Shown: positions 15,623 through 21,978 of the stretch, one piece after another | Layout: each line of letters starts with the position of its first letter | Numbering within the stretch: the first letter of the stretch is position 1 | From: Deltaproteobacteria bacterium | GTDB taxonomy: Bacteria; Desulfobacterota; Desulfarculia; Adiutricales; JAGVGV01 | Length of the DNA: 21,978 nucleotides | Assembly: GCA_015233515.1 (NCBI GenBank) | Contig: JADFXS010000023.1 | Coordinates: forward strand, 1-21,978 | Reading direction: 5' to 3' | The notes under the pieces: generated by a model | What the model saw: the letters and a program-made list of their open reading frames with translations, nothing else | Told to the model about the DNA's origin: nothing | Databases searched by the model: none | Made by a program: the position numbers and the translations under genes

Positions 15623-16315
15623 GTGAAAATAGAAATCGTCCAATGCTTGGCCGGAGCGGCTCAAGCTAAAGGCGTGGTGGTCATGATAGATGTTTTTCGA
15701 TCGGGTAACACCGTTGCGGCGATGCTGGCCGCCGGAGCCCCGTTTGTTCAACCCGTGAGTGAAGTGGACGAAGCCAGGGCTCTAAAAGCAGCAAATCCCG
15801 GCTGGCTATTGGCCGGAGAACGCGGCGGCGTGAAAATCGAGGATTTTGATCTGGATAATTCTCCCGCCGCGGCCATATCCATGGACCTCACCAACCGGCC
15901 GGCAGTGATAACCACCTCCGCCGGAACGCGTGGATTACAAGCCGCTTCCGCCCAAGCCCAGGTGCTGTTAATGGCCACTTTGGTCAATGCCCGGCTTACC
16001 GCCGATTATATCCAGGCTTTGAATCCCGACGTGGTCACCATGGTGGCCATTGGACTAGGCGCCCACACGCCGGCCGAGGAAGACGACGCTGTCGCGGAAT
16101 ACCTGACCGACTTATTAATGGGCCGGCCAGTTGACTACCATCGCACCGTCCGGACCATGCTGACCGGATCCGGCGGCGACAGGATGCGTTCGTTAGGCCT
16201 CTGGCGTGACTTGGCTTGGTGTTTGCGCCGTGATTATGTAGGGTTGATACCCAGAGTCACTTGGGAAGAAGGCCGAATGGTTTTGCGACCGGTGGCTCCT
16301 GATAGTCGAAATTGA
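15623..16315 (+). CDS. comB: 2-phosphosulfolactate phosphatase family protein (ComB-like)
   Basis: A 230-residue cytoplasmic protein of the ComB family, Mg-dependent phosphatases known from archaeal coenzyme M synthesis that convert 2-phosphosulfolactate to sulfolactate. Family features are the N-terminal VVVMIDVFRSGNTVAAML (residues 18-35), LLAGERGGVKIEDFDLDNSP (about 62-81), the central ITTSAGTRGL (95-104) and the acidic EEDDAVAEYL (about 151-161). Bacterial members often occur without coenzyme M biosynthesis and their substrate is then unproven. The GTG start at 15623 has AAGGAGAA about 8 nt upstream. Its TGA overlaps or nearly touches the adenylate cyclase start, so the two genes are an operon. 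Confidence 0.88.
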   Translation: MKIEIVQCLAGAAQAKGVVVMIDVFRSGNTVAAMLAAGAPFVQPVSEVDEARALKAANPGWLLAGERGGVKIEDFDLDNSPAAAISMDLTNRPAVITTSAGTRGLQAASAQAQVLLMATLVNARLTADYIQALNPDVVTMVAIGLGAHTPAEEDDAVAEYLTDLLMGRPVDYHRTVRTMLTGSGGDRMRSLGLWRDLAWCLRRDYVGLIPRVTWEEGRMVLRPVAPDSRN

Positions 16316-16329
16316 GCCGGGGGAGAAAT

Positions 16330-18315
16330 TTGCTGCCGCGGACTAATGATGAATGGCGGGCCTTGGGCCGAATCCTGGCCATTAACCAGAAAGCCTTTCT
16401 TCTTAATAACTTCATGCGTGGTCAACAAATGTTCCGGATGGCTACCCCCGGCTTCAAGACTGTTTTCCAGTCTATTCCGTTTTTTCTTCAGGTTAACCTC
16501 CCCGAGGTGCCCGGATATTTAAGCGCGCGCCGTGACGGATTGGGATTGTTCGGTTTTGAAAGGTCGGAATTTGTCCGCCTATTCCAAAAATCCTTCCCTG
16601 ATCGAGAAATCAAGGAAATCCTCGTCAGGGCGCCTTTAATTCAATCGCTGAGTTTGATCGGCAGCCCCGGCTCCATCGGCCACACCCGCTTGTCGGATTT
16701 GGATTATTGGGTTTGTATCGACGAATCGCGTCTTCAGGCCGGAGACCGGGAATTCATGAACGAAAAACTTTCCTTGATCACCTACTGGGCGGCGAATTCA
16801 TATGGAGTGGAAGTCCATTTTTTTGTCATGGACCTGAAAGATATTCAAGCCAACCATTTTGGGATCATGGATGAAGATAATTCCGGCGATGTTTTACCCT
16901 TGTTGATCAAGGAGGAGTTTTACCGCACCATGCTCCATGTCGCCGGCCGGAGGCCTTTATGGTGGGTCATGCCCGTGGGGGTTGGCAAAGACGAATATCA
17001 AGCCGTGGCTGAAAACATGGACAACTTGATCGTGACCGCTTTTTCGAGCCTGGACTTTTTGGACCTGGGATTTCCGGATCGACCCGGGCCCCGGGAATGT
17101 TTGGGCGCGGCAATGTGGCAGGCCCATAAATCCCAAAAAGACCCCTTCAAAGCGGTCTTGAAAATGCTGTTGATCCGGGAGTTAGTGGAGAGCAACTTCA
17201 CTGCCCCTCTGCCCTGTGACGAAGTCAAAGCCGCGGTTTTTGCCTCTTCGCCGGAAAATCTGCCGATAGACCCCTATTTGGTAATCATCCGTCGAGTTTT
17301 GGCGTCTGCCGGAGACGACCTGGAAATGGTTCGTCTTGCCGTTTGGTTTAAGTTACTGGGCGCGATAGATGACGTTAAGGAGGCGAACTGGGCCTTCAGG
17401 TCCAAAATTTTGGATACCTTGGCCGAGGAGTGGGGATGGCCGCCGAGTAAGGTTCAAGACCTGCTGCGTTATTCATCCTGGCCCGAACGTCGAAAACTGG
17501 TTTTGGGGGAACAAATCAAGAATCTGCTTTTAGATTTGTATTCCGGGATTGCCGCTCGGCTGCGCCGGGATTATCCGTTGGAAGTCCTGGTCCACGATGC
17601 AAACCTGACAAGATTGAACGTGGAGATTCTGGCGAAATACACCGATCATGGGCCTAAAATCGAAGATTTACCTTCTGATTTTCATCGCCGCGGACTGCCC
17701 CATGATTTAACTCTGGCCATGGTTGCCGATCGATGGCTGATCTATGACTCCACCGGTCAGGAGAACGATTATATTTATGCCGCCGGACGGGCTGGACGAG
17801 TGGCGGCCTGGCTTGTGCACAATCATATTTGGCAATCGGAGCTAAAGATCAGGATCAAGCCCGGCGGCCCGGATCTAGACTCTTCCACGTTTCAGAGTCT
17901 GCTCCGGCTGCTCCACGATATTTTTCCGCCGATACCTTTTGCTTCGATAGCCGGGCAAAGTCTGCTCTCCAGGCCTCAGGGCCGCCACGTCCTGATCATC
18001 AACTTGGAGGAATCCCATTCACAAGATCGGATCATTAAGGCCGAGAAAGTGTACCGAACGAATTTAGGCGAAATGTGTCATGAGGTTTTGTCCTGGTCTC
18101 CCCAGGCTAGAGAAGCGGACAAGTACCTTCTGTTGGTCAATAATCTGTCGGCCGCCGCCGACCTTGACCTGAAGAATGTCGCATTGTTCATTCCCAACGG
18201 TCCGGACAAGGAAGAAATCATGATGAACTTCGAGGCTTTTTTTCGTAGTTATAAAGCCTCGCCGGCGGTGATGCGATCGATCGCGGAGTCTAAAAGCAAG
18301 CTGGACCTGGATTAA
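16330..18315 (+). CDS. cyaA: Class I adenylate cyclase
   Basis: A 661-residue protein with the class I (enterobacterial CyaA type) adenylate cyclase pattern; it would make cyclic AMP from ATP in the cytoplasm. The polymerase-beta-like core has SLIGSPGSIGHTRLSDLDY followed by WVC; the metal-binding Asp pair is at about residues 123 and 125. Further CyaA-like blocks are LITYWAANSYGVEVHFFVMD, KEEFYRTMLHVAGRRPLWW, the ECLGAAMWQAHKSQKDPFK segment and KAVLKMLLIREL. It is shorter than E. coli CyaA (848 residues), and its C-terminal third is not recognisable to me, which fits a differently regulated enzyme. I prefer TTG 16330, with GGGGGAG 4 nt upstream; TTG 16312, overlapping the comB stop as TTGA, is the alternative and adds six residues. 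No cAMP-receptor gene is in the window. Confidence 0.9.
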   Translation: MLPRTNDEWRALGRILAINQKAFLLNNFMRGQQMFRMATPGFKTVFQSIPFFLQVNLPEVPGYLSARRDGLGLFGFERSEFVRLFQKSFPDREIKEILVRAPLIQSLSLIGSPGSIGHTRLSDLDYWVCIDESRLQAGDREFMNEKLSLITYWAANSYGVEVHFFVMDLKDIQANHFGIMDEDNSGDVLPLLIKEEFYRTMLHVAGRRPLWWVMPVGVGKDEYQAVAENMDNLIVTAFSSLDFLDLGFPDRPGPRECLGAAMWQAHKSQKDPFKAVLKMLLIRELVESNFTAPLPCDEVKAAVFASSPENLPIDPYLVIIRRVLASAGDDLEMVRLAVWFKLLGAIDDVKEANWAFRSKILDTLAEEWGWPPSKVQDLLRYSSWPERRKLVLGEQIKNLLLDLYSGIAARLRRDYPLEVLVHDANLTRLNVEILAKYTDHGPKIEDLPSDFHRRGLPHDLTLAMVADRWLIYDSTGQENDYIYAAGRAGRVAAWLVHNHIWQSELKIRIKPGGPDLDSSTFQSLLRLLHDIFPPIPFASIAGQSLLSRPQGRHVLIINLEESHSQDRIIKAEKVYRTNLGEMCHEVLSWSPQAREADKYLLLVNNLSAAADLDLKNVALFIPNGPDKEEIMMNFEAFFRSYKASPAVMRSIAESKSKLDLD

Positions 18316-18564
18316 ACCCGGATTTGGCGGTCGTCTTTTGCTGGGGCGCCAAACCGCCGGCGGCCACACTCGTTTCCCGCTTTTCGGCCTCGATGTCTCC
18401 AGCGATACACCTCGGAAAGCGGTCCAAATTGGTGTTTAGTAAGCCGTTTCGGCCCCTCGCCACGAATCCGATCGTCAAAACCAGGTTAAAAAACACTTCC
18501 GCGTCAACGAACCGGATCAGGTGTTGACCTCCGATCCGCCCCGTTCTTTCCCTCCGATCATGAT

Positions 18565-18975
18565 TCAGCGGATACTATTAGGAGTGCGTTGTGATGGTTT
18601 AGGCGCGGGCCACATGGATAATGGATCGCCTTGGAAACCATGGACAAAGGGGCGAGTCGGCCTCACGCGTTCACGCCAGGCATTGGCCGGTAAGTTGGGG
18701 TCATCCCAATGAGCTACTTCTTTTTCCCAAAAGGCGGCGGCTTGTTTCAATATAGCCTTCTGGTCCGGGGTTTTACCGGCGGCGGCGGCATAAGCCTTGG
18801 CCAAGTTCGCGGCCATTTCTTTTTGAGGAAATCCCTGCCCGTAAAATAATTCGAATCCCAGAGTCCAGAGCGTTTGTGGGGTCGCATTCCTGTTAGCCTG
18901 GGCGGTCAACAATTTGCTGATCTGTCCGGAGTTCATCATGGCGGTCATCATCATAAATAAGACAATGGATTTCAT
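18565..18975 (-). CDS. Hypothetical protein, possibly exported, Sel1-like fragment
   Basis: A 136-residue protein I do not recognise. The first 16 residues after MKS are hydrophobic and Met-rich (IVLFMMMTAMM), which could be a short signal or membrane anchor. The rest is helical and Ala-rich, and FYGQGFPQKEMAANLAKAYAAAA (read around residues 46-68) resembles one Sel1-type repeat. The tail is Pro/Arg-rich and basic. Codon use matches neighbouring genes, so it is probably real. ATG 18975 has GGAG about 9 nt upstream; an in-frame TTG at 19002 is the alternative. It is the last of three co-directional minus-strand genes, 111 nt after trmO. The 249 nt between it and the end of cyaA contain only weak inverted repeats. 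Confidence 0.6.
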   Translation of the reverse strand: MKSIVLFMMMTAMMNSGQISKLLTAQANRNATPQTLWTLGFELFYGQGFPQKEMAANLAKAYAAAAGKTPDQKAILKQAAAFWEKEVAHWDDPNLPANAWRERVRPTRPFVHGFQGDPLSMWPAPKPSQRTPNSIR

Positions 18976-19086
18976 TCCTGTCAACTCCGAAATAATTGCC
19001 AAGCCGGGATGATTATATCAAGGCCGTCTCTTTCTCTTATCGGCATGCGGGCAGGTTACCTGTAAATTTTTTCGCCGTGTCGGACG

Positions 19087-19575
19087 TCACTCTCGTCCGG
19101 CGGGTTTGGATCTTATTTTTTTCCCCGCGACCCAGCCTTCGCTCGCCCCGGGAAAGCAGTCGAATTTAGGGATATACGGCTTGAGGTCGAGTAAAGGTGT
19201 TCCATCCAAGACATCCAGTCCGGATATTTCCAGGAATCGGCCGTTGCGGCGCTCCAGCCTGACAACCGTCAGTCCTAAGCCGTTGGGCCGGCAGGGATGG
19301 CGGGAGGCGAAGACGCCATGGGGTTCGTCGTCCAGAAAAGTGGGTCGGATCAGTTGAAGATCACCGGCTTGATGGAGGTGATAGATGAGGATGACGTGGG
19401 AGAACATCTCAATATCTTTTAGGCCGGCTTCGTAAGCGGGGAATATTTCCACGCGGCCCGAACTCTCCGGGGCGAGTACTCCCTGGATGGGGGTTTCTGC
19501 TTTATTCTGAAATGAACTGTTTATGGTCCCGATAGGTTCCATGGTCACGGCGGGTTGGGAAGTTTCAATCGTCAT
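19087..19575 (-). CDS. trmO: TrmO-type tRNA t6A37 N6-methyltransferase
   Basis: A 162-residue protein of the TsaA/TrmO family, SAM-dependent enzymes with an unusual beta-barrel fold that methylate N6-threonylcarbamoyladenosine at position 37 of certain tRNAs. Signatures are the N-terminal EPIGTINSSF (13-22), HGVFASRHPCRPNGLGL (86-102), which is the core motif, LDVLDGTPLLDLKPYIP (120-136) and the final FDCFPGASEGW (138-148). The short C-terminal part of E. coli TrmO is missing, as in many bacterial homologues, so some substrate difference is possible. ATG 19575 has a weak AAGG upstream. It lies 47 nt after the response regulator gene. Confidence 0.9.
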   Translation of the reverse strand: MTIETSQPAVTMEPIGTINSSFQNKAETPIQGVLAPESSGRVEIFPAYEAGLKDIEMFSHVILIYHLHQAGDLQLIRPTFLDDEPHGVFASRHPCRPNGLGLTVVRLERRNGRFLEISGLDVLDGTPLLDLKPYIPKFDCFPGASEGWVAGKKIRSKPAGRE

Positions 19576-19622
19576 GGTTCTGCCTTATGCCAGTGATGAA
19601 TGGTGTGCCGGGAATATGATGG

Positions 19623-20036
19623 TCATGTCGTCTGGACAGATCCGGAAGGTTGTTCGGTCGTAGCCCATAAATCCATGATCAATTTTTTTAATTTAATCAA
19701 TACGTGAGTGTTTAAGGGCTTTATCAGGTAGCCCTGAACGCCGAGTTTCATACAATCCATGACATCCGACTGGTCCGATTTGGAAGTAACCATGATTACC
19801 GCGGTTTTCGTGTCATGAATCTCTTGGCGGATGGTTTTTAGGACATTATAGCCGCTGATTCCGGGAATCATGATGTCCAGGATAATGAAATTTGGATTCC
19901 ATTTGTTATAAGCGCTCAAAGCCTCTTCACCATCCATGGCGAACTGCTTCTCGAAAAATTCGTCGGGCAGCAGCTTTTCATAACGAGTACGCGATAATTT
20001 ATCATCTTCAACTATCAGAACTCTAGGCTTGGTCAT
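19623..20036 (-). CDS. Single-domain response regulator (CheY-like)
   Basis: A 137-residue receiver domain without an output domain. The acidic pocket is VEDD (Asp11, Asp12), the phosphoacceptor is Asp54 in ILDIMIPGISG, and the switch residues are Thr84 (MVTS) and Lys106 (YLIKPLN). About 15 extra polar residues end the protein. Such stand-alone receivers act by protein contact in phosphorelays or chemotaxis-like paths; no histidine kinase is in the window, so its partner is unknown. A strong GGAGGAA sits 6 nt before ATG 20036. trmO follows 47 nt downstream in the same direction. Confidence 0.93.
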   Translation of the reverse strand: MTKPRVLIVEDDKLSRTRYEKLLPDEFFEKQFAMDGEEALSAYNKWNPNFIILDIMIPGISGYNVLKTIRQEIHDTKTAVIMVTSKSDQSDVMDCMKLGVQGYLIKPLNTHVLIKLKKLIMDLWATTEQPSGSVQTT

Positions 20037-20276
20037 GTTGATTCCTCCAATATATCAAGCCTGTTTCGGCCCTTTCAATCTGGTTCAAAAAATCTTATGA
20101 GCCCAATTTGACCATTATGGATATTTTGTTAATAGTTTTAGCTACTTCATCGCGATGTCTGTGCCGATCGCAGGATTTTTGCGATTCCGCCCAGCGTTGC
20201 GAAGTCGCCATTATAATCCATGACCGCGCGATTGACTATACCTATCAAAACCTCCTGAATGGCCGGTATTTTTTTC

Positions 20277-20304
20277 TTGACATGGACCGGGGTAACCCTA
20301 TATG
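20277..20304 (+). promoter_or_regulatory. Promoter of the trpL-trpB2 transcript
   Basis: A perfect -35 TTGACA (20277-20282), a 16-nt spacer and TATATG (20299-20304), with an AT-rich TATTTTTTTC just before. Transcription should start near 20311, about 55 nt before the leader-peptide ATG. The 240 nt between this and the divergent response regulator gene contain one small hairpin (ATCGCA/TGCGAT, 20167-20185) and no credible gene. Confidence 0.65.
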
Positions 20305-20308
20305 TGAT

Positions 20309-20329
20309 CTGACATGAATAATTTGTCAG
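20309..20329 (+). promoter_or_regulatory. Inverted repeat at the trp transcript start
   Basis: CTGACA (20309-20314), nine bases and TGTCAG (20324-20329) form a perfect 6-bp inverted repeat at the predicted transcription start. It could be a 5' hairpin that protects the leader RNA or the operator of a repressor. No regulator gene is adjacent. Confidence 0.35.
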
Positions 20330-20364
20330 CCTACAACTCCCCGACTGCCGGACGAAAGCTCAAA

Positions 20365-20433
20365 ATGATGGAGAACTATATTGTTCGGTTCTGGTGGTGG
20401 CGCAATTTATCGGCGGTGGATGTAGGCGTGTAA
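20365..20433 (+). CDS. trpL: trp leader peptide with three tandem Trp codons
   Basis: A 22-codon ORF, beginning MMENYIVRF and followed by WWW, encoded by TGG TGG TGG at 20392-20400, then RNLSAVDVGV and TAA at 20431-20433. Trp is rare, and three in a row just before an intrinsic terminator is the hallmark of a tryptophan attenuation leader. Ribosome stalling at these codons when Trp-tRNA is scarce would change folding of the downstream RNA. Either ATG 20365 or 20368 could start it. The upstream sequence (GGACGAAAGC) is a poor ribosome site, which is the main weakness. Confidence 0.8.
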   Translation: MMENYIVRFWWWRNLSAVDVGV

Positions 20434-20474
20434 GCGTATAACTACAGCCTGGCAAAAAGCAAGGCCCACCGTCG
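20411..20474 (+). promoter_or_regulatory. Candidate antiterminator pairing of the trp attenuator
   Basis: CGGCGGTGG (20411-20419), just after the Trp codons, can pair with CCACCGTCG (20466-20474): nine pairs, one a G-U. The second segment is the 5' arm plus loop edge of the terminator, so the two structures exclude each other. Other competing folds are GGATGTAG with CTACAGCC (20418-20425 with 20442-20449, one mismatch) and GCCTGGC with GCAAGGC (one mismatch). Which set is used cannot be decided by eye. Confidence 0.6.
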
Positions 20475-20502
20475 TAAGAAACGGTGGGCCTTTTGTGTTT
20501 TT
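20461..20502 (+). terminator. Intrinsic terminator (attenuator) before trpB2
   Basis: AAGGCCCACCGT (20461-20472) and ACGGTGGGCCTT (20481-20492) form a perfect 12-bp stem with an 8-nt loop, followed by a U-rich tail TTTTGTGTTTTT (20491-20502). It lies 28 nt after the leader-peptide stop codon and 32 nt before the trpB2 start, so it would stop transcription before trpB2 unless the antiterminator forms. Confidence 0.88.
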
Positions 20503-20534
20503 CCAGGCATCTAATAATGACGGAGGTTTCGTCC

Positions 20535-21896
20535 ATGAGAAATGTTTATTTACCGGAAGATCAGATGCCTAGGGAATGGTATAACATCAACGCCGACCTG
20601 CCCAACAAGATGCCCCCGCCGTTGCATCCCGGCACCGGACAGCCGGTCGGGCCTGATGATTTATCCCCGATTTTTCCCATGCCCTTGATCGAACAAGAAG
20701 TCAGCCAGGAACGATACATTAAAATTCCTGAAGCAGTTCTCGATGTTTACAAACTCTGGAGGCCCACGCCTTTGTGCCGGGCCGAACGGTTTGAAAAGCT
20801 CCTCGGAGCCCCGGTGAAAATTTACTATAAAAATGAGAGTGTTTCGCCGGCGGGCAGTCATAAGCCCAATACCGCCGTCGCGCAGGCCTACTACAATAAG
20901 ATATCCGGCGTTCAGAAACTGGTAACCGAGACCGGGGCCGGGCAGTGGGGCAGCGCCTTGGCTTTTGCCTCTCAGCTTTTTGGTTTGAAGTGTCAGATTT
21001 TCATGGTCAAAATTAGTTTTACTCAAAAGCCGTATCGCAAGCTGATGATGGAAACCTGGGGAGCCAGATGCATACCCAGTCCGTCCACGGAAACCGCGGC
21101 CGGCCGAAAGATGCTGGAACAGAACCCGGATTCTCCCGGTAGCTTGGGCATCGCCATCAGCGAAGCCGTGGAAGCCGCCGTAACCAGCGCCAATGGCCTG
21201 ACCAAGTATGCACTGGGCAGCGTTCTCAATCATGTGCTCTTGCATCAGACAATTATTGGTCTGGAAGCTCAGAAACAAATGGCTTTGATCGGTGAATATC
21301 CTGATGTAGTAATCGGTTGCGCCGGTGGTGGGTCTAATTTTGCCGGTCTTTCTTTTCCGTTTGTGAAAAATAAAATTGAAGGAAAAAATTTATTGGTCAT
21401 CGCCGCGGAACCGGCTTCCTGTCCGACCTTGACCCGCGGCCCTTATGCTTACGACTTCGGCGATACGGTCCAGATGACTCCTCTACTGCCTATGTATACC
21501 CTGGGTCATAACTTTGTCCCGGCGCCCATCCACGCCGGTGGGCTTCGTTATCATGGTATGGCGCCTATGGTCAGCCAGTTGGTTCGAGATAGTTTGGTTG
21601 AGCCGCGATCTTATCACAACCTGGAAACATTCAAAGCCGGTGTCGATTTCGCTCGGACCGAGGGCCTTATCCCGGCTCCGGAAACCAACCACGCCATAGC
21701 CGCGGTGGTGGAGGTGGCTCGGCAAGCCAAGGAAGAAGGCAAGGAAAAAACCATACTCTTCAATTTCAGCGGTCACGGTTTGGTCGACATGACCGCTTAC
21801 GAATCCTATTTTTCCGGACAACTCACGGATTATGTTTTGCCGGACGAAGAGATTCAACGCGCGCTAAAAGATATAGAGGCTTTTCCCAAACCATGA
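20535..21896 (+). CDS. trpB2: Tryptophan synthase beta subunit, TrpB2 type
   Basis: A 453-residue PLP enzyme of the TrpB2 (TrpB-like) group, which joins indole and serine to make tryptophan. The PLP lysine is Lys110 in [19 protein letters not shown] (131-141) and the phosphate-binding [11 protein letters not shown] (261-271) are typical. The N-terminal block [18 protein letters not shown] (6-23), the long early segment and the length above 430 residues separate it from TrpB1 (about 400). TrpB2 proteins usually lack the contacts for TrpA and may work alone or salvage indole. ATG 20535 is set by GGAGG eight nucleotides upstream; earlier in-frame starts lie inside or next to the terminator. No trpA or other trp gene is seen before the window ends; 82 nt follow without recognisable features. 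Confidence 0.95.
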   Translation: MRNVYLPEDQMPREWYNINADLPNKMPPPLHPGTGQPVGPDDLSPIFPMPLIEQEVSQERYIKIPEAVLDVYKLWRPTPLCRAERFEKLLGAPVKIYYKNESVSPAGSHKPNTAVAQAYYNKISGVQKLVTETGAGQWGSALAFASQLFGLKCQIFMVKISFTQKPYRKLMMETWGARCIPSPSTETAAGRKMLEQNPDSPGSLGIAISEAVEAAVTSANGLTKYALGSVLNHVLLHQTIIGLEAQKQMALIGEYPDVVIGCAGGGSNFAGLSFPFVKNKIEGKNLLVIAAEPASCPTLTRGPYAYDFGDTVQMTPLLPMYTLGHNFVPAPIHAGGLRYHGMAPMVSQLVRDSLVEPRSYHNLETFKAGVDFARTEGLIPAPETNHAIAAVVEVARQAKEEGKEKTILFNFSGHGLVDMTAYESYFSGQLTDYVLPDEEIQRALKDIEAFPKP

Positions 21897-21978
21897 CTTT
21901 TTTCCGCCCTAACCGGGTTTCCGTAATTCACTACTTGCGGGCATTGAGGCACGTAACTCCTGGCTGCAACGCTCGTTT

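Noticed and set aside
20108..20317. 69-codon open frame between the response regulator and trpL
   Set aside because: Cys-rich, unfamiliar translation, no ribosome site, and it runs through the trp promoter elements.
20484..20534. Upstream in-frame extension of trpB2
   Set aside because: It would start within the terminator and its U-tract; the ATG at 20535 has a clear GGAGG and begins at the family's normal N-terminus.
1..21978. CRISPR arrays, insertion sequences, phage genes or defence systems
   Set aside because: No spaced direct repeats, transposase, integrase or nuclease modules are visible; the genes are mostly core metabolism and regulation.

Overview
The window (about 22 kb, moderately GC-rich) reads as chromosomal DNA of a Gram-negative anaerobe, most likely a member of the Desulfobacterota (former Deltaproteobacteria). 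The clues are a heptose isomerase for lipopolysaccharide, a uroporphyrinogen-III methyltransferase/synthase fusion, AmmeMemoRadiSam proteins, a protein resembling the Syntrophobacter Sfum_1244 family, and codon use rich in GCC/GGC/CTG with TTG and GTG starts. The lineage is an inference. I see no prophage, insertion sequence, CRISPR array, tRNA or rRNA.

Layout. (1) 1-3423, plus strand: the end of a radical SAM enzyme (AmrS), then a polytopic membrane protein with an embedded spermidine-synthase-like domain. (2) 10651-3448, minus strand: a run of seven co-directional genes, gmhA, a deoxyhypusine-synthase-like protein, a cyclophilin-like protein, an FmdB zinc ribbon, hemC, cobA/hemD and uvrD. 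Several start codons overlap the preceding stop, and a good sigma-70-type promoter lies in front of gmhA. (3) 10768-11392, plus strand: a promoter, about 200 nt of potentially structured leader or small RNA, and an HU-type DNA-binding protein. (4) 12864-11593, minus strand: AmrB (Memo-like), convergent with HU and separated from it by a strong hairpin. (5) 12920-14988, plus strand: a DnaJ-like co-chaperone and an Sfum_1244-like protein. (6) 14989-15622: a gene-poor, AT-richer stretch with one possible 57-residue ORF. (7) 15623-18315, plus strand: ComB (2-phosphosulfolactate phosphatase family), tightly linked to a class I adenylate cyclase. (8) 20036-18565, minus strand: a single-domain response regulator, TrmO and a small hypothetical protein. 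(9) 20277-21896, plus strand: trpB2 preceded by what looks like a complete tryptophan attenuator.

The clearest unusual element is region 9. A promoter is followed by a 22-codon leader ORF with three consecutive Trp codons, then by a 9-bp candidate antiterminator pairing that competes with a perfect 12-bp terminator hairpin and U-tract. The start of trpB2 lies just downstream. Classical trp attenuators precede trpE-type operons; here the regulated gene is the TrpB2-type synthase beta subunit. Other items worth attention are the gmhA/deoxyhypusine-synthase-like pair, the comB/adenylate cyclase pair, and the possible structured RNA upstream of HU.
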